A stretch of DNA of 64,000 bases from Petrosia ficiformis (taxonomy: Eukaryota > Porifera > Demospongiae > Haplosclerida > Petrosiidae), in contig OX345643.1 in NCBI GenBank assembly GCA_947044365.1, positions 4,792,001-4,856,000 of the forward strand, written 5' to 3'. Below are positions 10,251 to 22,200 of the stretch, piece by piece. A program made the position numbers and the translations under genes. The notes below the pieces were generated by a model. It made no database searches and was not told the origin of the DNA. It worked only from the letters and a program-made list of their open reading frames with translations. The number at the start of each line of letters is the position of its first letter. Within the stretch, counting starts at the first letter, position 1.

Positions 10251-11079
10251 CATGCATGGTAGCAATGATGATAATTTTTTTTAAATGCAACCAGTCGAAT
10301 TAGCAAACAAATTATATCGAAAATAGTGTATTCAATTATAACAAAAAAGTAGAAAAAGTGATAGCTAGCTAATTCGAAAGTATTTTCAAGAATGATAATT
10401 TGAAAATGGTCTCAAGAAATATAGCTAGCTACTTGAAAGAGGAAGAAATTAGTTCATTAATTTGAAAATATTTCCAATGAAATACAATCGAAAATGATAG
10501 CACTTAGTTAATTCATTGGATTAGGAAAAGAAAAAGGTTTTATAAAAAGCACATTAACGTTATAATTATAGGTAGTCATTGGTATTGAAAGAAGATAATC
10601 TTAAGATTAAGAGAAATAGACTAGTATATTCAATAATTAATGGTACTGTAAATTTAAATATTTTTCTTACGAATCGAAAATAAAGAAAATTAATCTTAGA
10701 TTAAGAAAAATATTTAATACAAGCATAGGCTTTCAACTGTAGTAGATCTAATTTAATTACTATTATTTTCTAAAATAAAGAAAGTTAATATTATCACAAA
10801 CATTTCCTTAAAAATTGATAATCTTAATTAATTTACTATTATATTGAAAATGCAACTCAAAACACAAGAACAACACTTCAAAGAAACATTTGAACAAAAA
10901 ATACAATTGAAATACACATACACACACGCACAAAAAAAAAACAAACAATAATATTTCAAAGAACTGACTGCCATTGAGATGAATAAGCAATGAATGAAGA
11001 TGAGTCCTTGCAGAAGAGAAATCCCAATGAAGATGAGTCCTTGCAGAAGAGAAATCCCAATGGGGATGGTCCTAGGATG

Positions 11080-11230
11080 AAATAGACTGGAACTGGAGCA
11101 CTGGTCGAAGTAGACTGGAACTGGAGCACTGGAACTGGAGCACTGGTCGAAGTAGACTGGAAATGGAGCACTGGTCGATGTAGACTGGAACTGGATGAGG
11201 TAGTTAGACTGTAACTGGAACACTAGATGA
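11080..11230. repeat. Minisatellite, ~18-36 bp units
   Basis: Imperfect tandem units built on gactggaactggagcactg. Overlapping open frames on the minus strand rich in Ser, Thr, Pro and Val are by-products of the repeat. Confidence 0.7.
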
Positions 11231-11309
11231 GCTAGACCGGATGTACTGGAACTGCCCCACACGGGGCTGGATCTAGTGACTCAAAGAGACCTCCGGCGTC
11301 CCCAACCTG

Positions 11310-11455
11310 GGCATCGGTATACTCATTTGTCCCGCACACTCCTAACAACCAGGATTGACCATGCCACCCCCCCAAAAATAGAAAAAGAGGGTGGCATGGC
11401 CAACCCTGGCTGATAGGAGTGATTAGAACAAATGAGCATCCAAATTCCAAGAAGA
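11310..11455. mobile_element. Inverted repeat / fold-back element
   Basis: Arms of about 60 bases (11310-11373 and 11391-11452) are imperfect reverse complements. Both contain ctcatttgt, cactccta and catgccaccc, separated by a short A-rich loop. MITE or fold-back element; target duplication not resolved. Confidence 0.55.
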
Positions 11456-12045
11456 GAACACCAGAAGAAACCTCGAAATCATCAGAAACAGACCTGTGCA
11501 GGAAGGAAAAATAGTAAATACACTGTTCACAATAAAATAATATTTAAGAAGAAAGTATAGAATATACAAAAGAGTATGGAGACATAACTTACCTCTTATT
11601 GAAGTATAGATGCGATGAGGTAGAGAGAGAGAGTGGATAGATGGACAGGGAGGTAGCAAGTAGAGTTTTCTGGGAGAGAGAAGAAACAATATGCAAATTA
11701 ACATGATAGACAAACGGAATTATTAATATGATATGCATGAATTACATGGGCATGGATGGTAACAATCAACATAGAAGAACAAGAATCACCTGTTGTTTAA
11801 TCTTCATCCATCTATCCACATCCTTCACATCTTGGTCCTGGGTCCCTCCCTGGTACATGCAGAATCTTCTTCGTCTTGAGTCTTGAGATTGATGACATGC
11901 ACAGTCTTCTCTGGCTTATGATAGGGAGCTCAAATTCCTGCACGTGCAGTAGGTCTGGGAGCATGCATCCATGCACGCACCCATCCTCGCCAGGGTGGTG
12001 TGTGCAGGGTGAGGATGCAAGCAATTAATTATTAATTGTAATAAT

Positions 12046-13270
12046 GAATATTAACTTAGAATAATCCATTCATTTCATTGGCATCACATGTGCCATCACT
12101 AAACAAGTTCGCTAACACTTCATCTGACCTCAATAGTTATTTGACCAAAACTTTGTTCATAAATTTTAAAATTCAAAATTTAATGGCAAAATATTAGATT
12201 TTAATTAAGTGATAATGTTTTTAAATTCAAACTCTTGAACTGAATCTTTGAACCTATTATATAGAGGATAGACAGGGACACATAAATATCATGAATCACT
12301 CAACTACTAGTACTGAACTAGTGCAAGTAATTTCACACCCTGGGCAGTATTTGGGTAACTTCCTATTTCATCTACTCCTGTTTTGTCTACCATTATACAT
12401 TATAGTGTAGATAAGTCTATTGTTTAATCAGGAGTAGGTGAAACAGCATTAGACGAAACAGGTATTTGTTATGTTATGGCTTCCCAACAGTGTTAAAAGA
12501 AAATTCATTCATTTCAATGAGGAACTATATCAATGGTGAATATATAGAGGGTGTAGGACTGGGAGGGGTACATGAAGCTGCCCATTCAACTGCCTTTGTA
12601 ACTAAAGCCCCTTTTATCACATATTTGACTAACAAATTAACTTATCAACAATAGCCAATGGATTTAAATTAATTTTGGTTGCATACATGTAATTATACAT
12701 GGAAAATAGGCAAGCCCACAATGAGATTGATGTACATACATGTACATGCACATTGAGTATGCTCAATTGTAACTAAAGGTGTTGTATACATATTAGACCT
12801 GGCCAAAGGTACTTGAGTACCCAATACCCGAGATTGAATATATTACTTGAACTACAATCATTACCCATGGGTACTATGATATAAATAATTACTATGCTTT
12901 TCATATGAATACTAAATAAATTGGAAGCATAAGAGAAATATTTATTCAATAAACAGTCCTATAAACATGTGCTAGTGTTGTACTAAACACAAAAGAGTTT
13001 ATTGTGATCAAGCTTATAAAAGTTTGATAATAAAGTGAAATGAGTGTTCGAACTTTAATAAGCTTGATTTTGATCTCTCTGGCTTTGAAACATTGAAGTT
13101 GCAGGGCTGAGAAGTGCTGAAAACACGCTCACTCAGATGCCCACACACTAAATGTGGAATTAAAATTGAACAGGCACCTGTAATAATTATTCAACTTTGT
13201 ACCCAGATGATGCCAGATCCACACGTTGGTCACTAATGGTCAGGTCTAGTATATATACTAAGAGAACTCA
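12046..13270. other. Shared non-coding spacer with a small inverted repeat
   Basis: Matches 49085-50290 in interval C. Around 12365-12462 (partner 49405-49505) there are inverted copies of an actcctgttt / aaacaggagt-type motif, suggesting an old MITE. The 62-codon frame at 12466 is disrupted in the partner, so it is not a gene. Confidence 0.5.
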
Positions 13271-13279
13271 TATACTAAC

Positions 13280-13330
13280 CTACTTTTAATTTGAAAAGGT
13301 GACTCAGACCTGACAGCTTGTCATGTGATG
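13280..13330 (-). pseudogene. Kinase alphaE exon remnant (interval A)
   Basis: Relative of the exon at 28973-29062. It keeps QA and a degraded GLSHL segment but is 2 bases short, which shifts the frame. The donor gttagt is intact. Confidence 0.4.
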
Positions 13331-13511
13331 GAGCTTCTTGTAATTTATGACTCTCAACGTACTGGATGAAATAGATAGATAGACATAGATACATAGACAG
13401 ATGAGTGGATAAGGATAGACAAAAACAGGAATATAACCTTACACAAACAGATAAATAGATATAATATTCACATACAAATGAATCGTTGAATAAAGAAACA
13501 CAAAGATATAC

Positions 13512-13574
13512 CTGATTTTAAAAAGGTGTGACATAACTCCAATATCTAGATGTAAGAGCTTCCTTTAATGGCTC
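13512..13574 (-). other. Candidate kinase N-lobe exon (interval A)
   Basis: A 63-base segment between a gttag acceptor and a gtatat donor, with partner 50519-50580 in interval C. It lies between the beta3 and alphaE exons, where the alphaC region belongs. One frame reads LKEALTSRYWSYVTPF before a stop. Identity as kinase is positional inference. Confidence 0.25.
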
Positions 13575-13920
13575 CTAACAGATAAAAGAATAGATACACA
13601 AGAATAATTACTATAAATAAGAAATAATATATGTACATGTACAGGTATATAGTACATTTTACATGTGTATGTACATGTCATGTACTTGTACATAAGCAGG
13701 TTGTGTACTTGTACATGCACACCATCAAAGTACATCGCAATATTGATCCAATTCTCTCAGTAATGTCACTTGTACACTGTATATACATGTACACATATAT
13801 AATAACCAAACACTGACTGTTGAGAAGGCTACTATGATTTAAATTCTAAGCTATGTACATGTGTACATGCACGTGTTAATAGTCCATATATGTATGCTTA
13901 AGAGAGAAACCATGATTTAC

Positions 13921-13964
13921 CTCTCTGTCAGCAAGACGATAACAATATGAAATGATCATCTTGA
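13921..13964 (-). pseudogene. Kinase beta3-region exon remnant (interval A)
   Basis: Its downstream half matches the exon at 50980-51041 (SYCYRLADRE-like end, donor gtaaat), but the VKRI part is deleted. Confidence 0.4.
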
Positions 13965-14030
13965 CTCTAAATGGAAAATAGAATATTACGAAAATATGAT
14001 TTATGAAAATATGAATATCATTATACTAAC

Positions 14031-14154
14031 TTGTTTTCTTGTGTGTCGTTCCATTGCTGACCACAACCAAATAAGAGTGAGCACTGGACTTGGATTCTAA
14101 GAATGGGAACCAGTCTTTGAGATTTCAGAGGACAAAATATCTATTAGGTGAAAC
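14031..14154 (-). pseudogene. Juxtamembrane exon (interval A)
   Basis: Acceptor ttttcag and donor gttagt present. It reads FHLIDILSSEISKTGSHS, a TAG, then NPSPVLT and ends MERHTRKQ. Counterpart of the open exon at 51217-51340. Confidence 0.5.
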
Positions 14155-14260
14155 CTGAAAACATAAAAAAATGAGAATAACATATAAACAAGTACAGTAC
14201 TAGTATACAAACATATATTATTAAACATTTGACATACAATATTGAAATATTTTGTAGTAC

Positions 14261-14365
14261 CTGTACAGAATCGTTTGTGTCCACCAGTAGTTACCTTGGT
14301 AACCAGTATAGCTTTGATTGAAGAGAACAGAACAGTTGTCACCATACGCATTATCATACCACCCT
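14261..14365 (-). pseudogene. Transmembrane exon, degenerate (interval A)
   Basis: It reads GGMIMRMVTTVLFSSIKAILV and is shortened, with a lysine inside the hydrophobic stretch. Donor gtacta present. A better copy lies at 15308. Confidence 0.5.
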
Positions 14366-14596
14366 CAAAAGAGTCAGGAGATGACAGCTTTCTCTCTATT
14401 TGTAGACTGACAGGGATTAGATATACATTTCTGGAGTGAGTTATGAAACGATCATTAGTGACACATCATCACGGCTCACATGGTTCTGAATGGTAACTTA
14501 AGTCATGTGACTTTAGTAGTAGGTGTGGTCTCTATCCAGAAACTATAGAAGAAAAATGAGTAGGGAAAGACAAACAACACAGGAATAATAAATGCA

Positions 14597-15125
14597 TTTA
14601 CACTAAACTGTACATTACATGTACATGTACACTAAGCTGTATATTACATGTACATGTACACTAAGCTGTACATTACATGTACATGTACACTAAGCTGTAC
14701 ATTACATGTACATGTACACTAAAGTGTACATTACAAGTACATGTACACTAAGCTGTACATTACATGCACATGTACACTAAACTGTACATTACATGTACAT
14801 GTACATTAAGCTATACATTACATGTGCATGTACACTAAGCTGTAAGTTACATGTACATGTACACTAAACTGTACATTACATGTACATGTACACTAAGCTG
14901 TACATTACATGTACATTTACACTAAACTGTACATTACATGTACATGTACACTAAGCTGTACATTACATGTACATGTACACTAAGCTGTACATTACATGTA
15001 CATGTACACTAAACTGTACATTACATGCACATGTACGCAAAACTGTATATTACATACACTTGAACACTAAGCTGTACATTACATGTACTTGAACACTAAG
15101 CTGTACATCACATGTACATGTATAT
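14597..15125. repeat. 29-bp satellite array, about 18 units
   Basis: Unit ctaagctgtacattacatgt plus acatgtaca, period 29. Each unit contains a palindromic tacatgtacatgta core. Units alternate between taagc and taaac variants. A related array lies at 31925-32390; interval C has none at the equivalent point. It lies in the gap upstream of a TM exon. Confidence 0.9.
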
Positions 15126-15307
15126 GTCATTGAATGGATCTATTTGTTACAAAAGCTCCACTGAAATGTCTTACTAACTACAACATTAGGTGAAACCAGA
15201 AAACATAAAATTACAAATGAAAATGACATATACACAAGTACAGTAATAGTTACAAACAGATTTCACCTATAGCTACATGTTTAAACGTCTGAAATATTTT
15301 GTAATAC

Positions 15308-15450
15308 CTGTACAAACTTCTTGTATCCACTAGCAGTTACCCTGGCAACCAGTATAGCAACAAGTGAAGCTATGATTGAAGAGAACAGGACAGTTGTCAC
15401 CATAAGAACTATCACACTAACAGACATGACTATCACACTACCCTAACTCT
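15308..15450 (-). CDS. Transmembrane exon (interval A)
   Basis: It reads GSVIVMSVSVIVLMVTTVL, continuing hydrophobic through FSSIIASLVAILVA, then the basic stop-transfer end SGYKKFVQ before a gtatta donor. It is a single predicted membrane span of about 25 residues. IRE1-type receptors have one span between the sensor and kinase regions. Splice phase to the next exon is unclear. Confidence 0.5.
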
Positions 15451-15540
15451 GATGACAAGATGGGTAGATGTCTCTCCTATGGAGCAGAGAAAGAGAATGA
15501 GTAAATGTGTATACTAAACTTTACACTACATGTATATGTC

Positions 15541-15710
15541 TAGTCTCATGGGTCAGCCTCTTCACTGGAGGAGGAATCACATGACTTTTTAGTATGCTGC
15601 AATTTGATTGTACTGCAGTCTATTCTACACCTGCACAAGTTGATACAATCCTATAGGTTAGACCCTTCATCCTCAATGACCTCCAGTAAAGGGGCTAGCA
15701 TGTGAGACTA
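15541..15710. mobile_element. MITE-like element, 170 bp
   Basis: Ends TAGTCTCA and TGAGACTA with imperfect inverted repeats of about 30 bp. Flanked by tatatgtc at 15533-15540 and 15711-15718 (8-bp duplication). A decayed relative lies at 51683-51805 at the homologous position, so the insertion predates unit duplication. Confidence 0.75.
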
Positions 15711-15719
15711 TATATGTCA

Positions 15720-16294
15720 TGAATGGATCTACTCGTGACAAAAATTACAGCTACCAAGTAAATCAATGACATTTTAAAATTTGCAACTACAAATAATAAT
15801 AACAGCCGGTGTCCTTAAGTTTTTAATAAAAATGCATTTGTTATTGTTTTTTTTAGTGATTTGATGAGGTTAGTCATTTTGTACAAAGAACTAAACTATA
15901 ATAATAATAGTCATTTCTCAGCTACAATGTCCTCCTGACTATATTAAAATAGGGTAACTATAGCTTACTGGCTAGCCTTCTTCAGAACTGTCAACTGAAA
16001 CCAACATGTGAGACTCTAGCAGATAGTACTGATGAAGGAGCTTGAGAACTAGTAGATAGCACTGATGAAGGAGCATCAAAACCTATACCTGAATCAACTG
16101 ATTGACCACTGGCATGTTGTTTTGATGTTCGTGTATGCGAAATACTCCAACTACGAGTCTATAATAGAACATCAAGTTGCGCCATTCCATTGCTGTCCAT
16201 TACATTAGGATCTGCACCTGCTGCATTGAAGAATATCACAATTGGTTTATGTCCATATTGGGTAATGATGTTATTCTACCAACTGCTTCGTGGT
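15720..16294. other. 3' flank of DD-ANK copy 1 with decayed tail coding
   Basis: Downstream of the premature stop of copy 1, the sequence still carries the remnant of the last ankyrin repeat and a serine-rich tail: SVDSGIGFDAPSSV and a second APSSVLS (about 15990-16110), out of frame with the ORF. Acts as 3' UTR now. No other gene. Confidence 0.5.
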
Positions 16295-19200
16295 TCAATT
16301 AGTATTGTGTTCAATGAAAGTATGAACTAAATCACTATATCCCTTAGCACTAGCTATCATTAGACTATTCCATCCATTATACTTCACTATACTAGGATTA
16401 GCACCAGATTTCAGAAGCATGGCAACAGTAGCAAGATCACCATTTTGACTAGCAAGATACAAAGCAGTTGTTCCATATACATCTTGAATGTTAGGATCAG
16501 CCTTAGCCTTTAGTAGTAGCTCAACAACACCACTCTGACCATTCTGACTTGCCACCATTAGAGGAGTGCCACCCAAATTGCTTGCGATATTTAGATCAGC
16601 TCCAGAATTTAGAAGCGTAGTAACAACAGAAAGATGACCATTATGACAGGCAATATAAACAGATGTTACTCCAGTTTTGTCTTGAACATTTGGATTAGCA
16701 TTTGCCTTTAGTAGTAGCTGAACGACGTCATTATGACCATTCATACTAGCAACCATTAAAGGAGTGCCTCCAAGATTGCTGGCAATATTTGGATCAGCTC
16801 CAGAATTAAGAAGAGTAGTAACAACAGAAAGATAACCATTATGACAGGCAGTATAAACAGCTGTTACTCCACTTTTGTCTCGAACATTTGGATTAGCATT
16901 AGCCTTTAGTAACAGCTCAACGACATCATTGTGACCACGCTTACTAGCTGCCAGTAGAGGTGTGTCACCAATGTTAGCAGTGATATTTGGATCTGCTCCA
17001 GAGTTGAGGAGAGTAGTAACAACATCAAAATAACCATTAAGACAAGCAGAATAAATAGGTGTTAGTCCAATTGTGTTTTGAACATTTGGATCGACACCAG
17101 CCTTTAGTAGTAGCTCAACAACAGTATTGTGACCATTCATACTAGCCATCATTAGAGGACTGGAACCATAATCTGTATTAGTGATATTTGGATCAGCTCC
17201 AGAGTTGAGAAGAGTAGTAACTACATCAAGATGACCATGTTGACAAGCAGAATAAATAGGTGTTAGTCCATTTGTGTTTTGAACATTTGGATCGACATTA
17301 GCCTTTAGTAATAGCTCAACAACAGTGTTGTGACCACTCTTACTAGCTGATAGTAGAGGACTGGATCCATAATCGGTTGTAGTGATATTAGGATTAGCAC
17401 CAGATTTCAGAAGCATGGCAACAGTAGCAAGATCACCATTTTGACTAGCAAGATACAAAGCAGTTGTTCCATATACATCTTGAATGTTAGGATCAGCATT
17501 AGCCTTTAGTAGTAGCTCAACAACACCATTCTGAACATTCTGACATGCCACCATTAGAGGAGTGCCACCCAAATTGCTTGCGATATATGGATCAGCTCCA
17601 GAATTTAGAAGAGTAGTAACAACAGAAAGATGACCATTATGACAGGCAATATAAACAGCTGTTACTCCACTTTCGTCTTGAGCATTTGGATTAGCATTTG
17701 CCTTTAGCAATACCTGAACAACGTCATTATGACCATTCATACTAGCCACCATTAGAGGAGTGCCTCCAAGATTGCTAGCAATATTTGGATCAGCTTCAGA
17801 ATTAAGAAGAGTAGTAACAACAGCAAGAAGACCATTACAACAGGCAGTATAAACAGCTGTTACTCCGCTTTTGTCTCGAACATTTGGATTAGCATTAGCT
17901 TTTAGTAACAGCTCAACGACATCATTGTGACCATTCTCACTAGCAGCTAGTAGAGGACTAGAACCATAATCTGTAGTGATATTTGGATCCGCTCCAGAGT
18001 TGAGAAGAGTAGTAACAACAGCAAGGTGACCATTTAGACAGGCAAGAAAAATAGATGTTTGTCCAGAGGTGTTTTTAATGGTTGGATCAGCATTAGCCTT
18101 TAGTAGTAGCTCAACTACACCATTGTGATCATTCTCACTAGCGGCTAATAGAGGACAGGAACCATAATCTGTAGTGATATTTGGATCTGCTCCAGAGTTG
18201 AGAAGAGTATTAACAACAGAAAGATGACCATTATGACAGGCAATATAAACAGCTGTTACTCCACTTTTGTCTTGAGCATTTGGATTAGGATTTGACTTTA
18301 GTAGTACCTGAACGACATCATTATGACCATTCATACTAGCCACCATTAGAGGAGTGCCTCCAAGATTGCTAGCAATATTTGGATCAGCTTCAGAATTAAG
18401 AAGAGTAGTAACAACGGCAAGAAGACCATTACGACAGGCAGTATAAACAGCTGTTACTCCGCTTTTGTCTCGAACATTTGGATTAGCATTAGCTTTTAGT
18501 AACAGCTCAACGACATCATTGTGATCATTGTGAACAGCTGCCATTAGAGGAGTGACACCGTTCTTGTCACAGATATTTGGATTGGCTCCAGAGTTGAGAA
18601 GAGTATTAATAATATCAAGATGACCATTTAGACAGGCAATATAAACAGCTGTTACACCAACCGTATTTTGAATGTTTGGATCAGCATTAGCCTTTAGTAG
18701 CAGCTCAATGACATCATCGTGACCATTCTCACTAGCAGCTAGTAGAGGACTAAAACCATAATCTGTAGTGATATTTGGATCCGCTCCAGAGTTGAGAAGA
18801 GTAGTAACAACAGCAAGGTGACCATTATGACAGGCAAGAAAAATAGATGTTTGTCCAGAGATGTTTTTAATGTTTGGATCAGCATTAGCCTTTAGTAGTA
18901 GCTCAACTGCACCATTGTCATCATTCTTACTATTTGTCTTTAGTAGTACCTGAACAACATCATTATGACCATTCATACTAGCCACCATTAGAGGAGTGCC
19001 TCCAAGATTGCTAGCAATATTTGGATCAGCTCCAGAATTAAGAAGAGTAGTAACAACATCAAGATGACCACATTGACAAGCAAGATAAACAGCTGTTTCT
19101 CCATCTTCATCTTGAATTTTTGGATCAACACCATATTTTAAAAGTAACTCAACCAAACCGGTGTAACCATTCTGAATAGCTACCATAAGAGAAGTGTGAC

Positions 19201-22200
19201 CATTGTTAGTAGTGATTTTCGGATCAGCTCCAAAGTTGAGAAGAGTAGTAACAACATCAAGATGGCCATGTTGACAAGCGAGATAAATAGCTGTTACTCC
19301 TAATGTGTTTTGAATGTTTGGATTAGCGTTAGCTTTTGTTAGTAGCTCAACGACATCATTGTGACCATTTTTACTAGCCGCCAGTAGAGGAGTATCACCG
19401 TTGTTAGTAATAATATTTGGATTAGCTCCAGAGTTGAGAAGAGTAGTAACAACAGCAAGATCACCATTTTCACAGGCATTATAAACAGCTGTTACTCCCA
19501 ATGCGTTCTGAATGTTTGGATCAACATTAGCTTTTAGTAGTAGCTCAACTACATCATTGTGACCATTCTTACTAGCCACTAGTAGCGAAGTATCACCATT
19601 GTTGGTAGTGATACTTGGATCAGCTCCAGAGTTGAGAAGAGTAGTCACAGCAGCAACATCACCATAATAACATGCCCAATAAACTGCTGTTTTTCCATCA
19701 ATATCTTGAACATTTGGATTAGCATGAGCCTTTAGTAGTAGCTCAATGGCAAGATTGTTACTACCATCCTCAAAACATGCCAGTAGAGGAGTGACACCAT
19801 CTTTGTTAGAGATATTTGGATCCGCTCCAGAGTTGAGAAGAGTAGTAACAACAGCAAGGTCACCATGATTGTCACTATCATTCTCAAAACATGCCAGTAG
19901 AGGAGTGACACCATCTTTGTTAGAGATATTTGGATCCGTTCCAGAGTTGAGAAGAGTAGTAACAACAGCAAGGTCACAATTTAGACAAGCAAAAAAAATA
20001 GCTGTTTCTTCAGCTTCGTTTTGAACTTGTGGATCGATATTATACTTCAGTAGTAGCTCAACTACAACATTATGACCATTCCTACTAGCCGCCATTAGAG
20101 GAGAGTAACCATTGTTAGTAGTGATTTTTGGATCAGCTCCAGAGTTGAAAAGAGTAGCAACAACAGCAAGATGACCATTTTCACAAGCAAGATGAATAGC
20201 TGTTAGTCCATTATTGTTTTGTATGTTTGGATCAACATTAGCCTTTAGGAGTAGCTCAACAACAGTATTGTGACCATTCCCACTAGCCACCATTAGAGAA
20301 CTGGAACCATAAGCTGTAGTAGTGATATTTGGATCAGCTCCAGAGTCGAGAAGAGTAGTAACAACAGCAAGATGACCGTTTCGAGAAGCGAAATACATAG
20401 CTGTTAGTCCATTTGTGTTTCGAATGTTTGGATTGACATTAGCTTGTAGAAGTAGCTCAACGATATCATTGTGACCATTCTTACTAGCTGCTAATAGAGG
20501 AGTATCACCATTGTTAGTAGTGATATTTGAATCGGCTCCAGAGTTGAGAAGAGTAGTAACAACAGTAAGATGACCATTTTCACAAGCGAGATGAATAGTT
20601 GTTTCTCCATCTCTATTTTGAATGTTTGGATCGACATTAGCTTGTAGAAGTAGCTCAACGATATTATTGTGACCATTCTTACTAGCTGCTAATAGAGGAG
20701 TATCACCATTGTTAGTAGTGATATTTGGATCAGCTCCAGAGTTGAGAAGAGTAGTAACAACAGTAAGATGACCATTTTCACAAGCGAGATAAATAGTTGT
20801 TTCTCCAACTCTATTTTGAATGTTTGGATCGACATTAGCTTGTAGGAGTAGCTCAACGATATCATTGTGACCATTCTTACTAGCCGCTAGTAGAGGAGTA
20901 TCACCATTGTTAGTAGTGATATTAGGATCAGCTCCAGAGTTGAAAAGAGTAGTCACAGCACCAACATCACTAAAATGACATGCCCAATAAACTGCTGTTT
21001 CTCCATTTTCATTTTGAACATGTGGATCAATAACATTATACTTCAGTAGTAGCTCAACTACATCATTGTGACCATTCTTACTAGCCGCTAGTAGAGGAGT
21101 ATCACCATTGTTAGTAGAGATATTTGGATCACCTCCATAATTAAGAAGAGTAGTAACAACAGTAAGATGACCATGTTCACAAGCGAGGTAAATAGTTGTT
21201 TCTCCATTTGTGTTTCGAATGTTTGGATCGACATCAGCTTTAAGTAGTAGCTCAACGATATCATTGTGACCATTCTTACTAGCCACCAGTAAAGAAGCAA
21301 AACCATTATTAGTAGTGATATTTGGATCAACAGCAAGATGATCATTTCGACAGGCATTATCAATAGTTGTTACTTCCAATGTGTTTTGATTGTTTGTAAT
21401 AACATTAGCCTTTAGTAGTAGCTCAACAACATCATTGTGACCATTCTTACTAGCTGCCAGTAGAGGAGTGTCGCCATTGCTAGTAGGGATATTTGGATCT
21501 GCTCCAGAGCTGAGAAGAGTAGTTACAGCAGAATGATCGCCATAATAACACGCCCAATAAACTGCTGTTTCTCCATCATTGTCTTGAATATGTGGATCGA
21601 CATTGCACTTTAGTAGTAGCTCGACAACATTTTTGTGACCATTTTGACTAGCCACTAGTAAAGGAGTGACACCATCATTAGTAGTGATATTTGGATCAGC
21701 TCCAGAGTTGAGAAGAGTAGTAACAACATCAAGATGACCATTTTCACAAGCACGATAAATAGCTGTTTCTCGATCTTTGTCTTGAAGATTTGGATCAACA
21801 TTAGACTTTATTAGTAGCTCCACAACATCATTGTGACCATTTTCACATGCCATTGTCAAGGGAGTACCACCTAAATTGTCTGTGAGATTTATATCAGCTC
21901 CCAAGTTCAAAAGAGTGGTGACAAAAGTAAGATCGCCATTTTTACAAGCAAGATAAAAGGCTGTTATACCATTTTCATTTTGACTGTTTGGATCAACATT
22001 AGCCTTTACTAGTAGCTCAACAACATCACTGTGACTTTTTCGAATAGCAACAGCTATTGGAGTATCACCATTATTGTCGGCAAGATTTGGATCAGCTCCA
22101 GAGTTGAGAAGGGTAGTAACAACATCAAGATGACCACTTTGACAGGCAAAATAAACAGCTGTTGCTCCAGTTTTGTCTTGAATGTTTGGATTAACATTTG

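Larger units (their letters stand above)
10251..12045. mobile_element. ~1.8-kb insertion unique to interval A
   Basis: Interval C goes from cgtgtgacttcc directly into a TA repeat and then gaatatcaactt (49015-49095), whereas interval A holds about 1.8 kb of unrelated sequence. Inside are a 37-bp tandem duplication (about 11003-11076), a minisatellite of actggaactggagcactggt type (11080-11230) and a large inverted repeat (11310-11455). No protein-coding frame is convincing. It could be a compound non-autonomous transposon. Confidence 0.4.

Noticed and set aside
14597..15125. Regular 29-bp repeats considered as a CRISPR array
   Set aside because: No unique spacers, units are contiguous, no cas genes, and the host is an animal genome.
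19732..19977. Leucine-rich minus-strand frames inside the ankyrin genes (also 20491, 21088, 34336, 35119)
   Set aside because: Out-of-frame shadows of the repeated VVELLLKAN codons.
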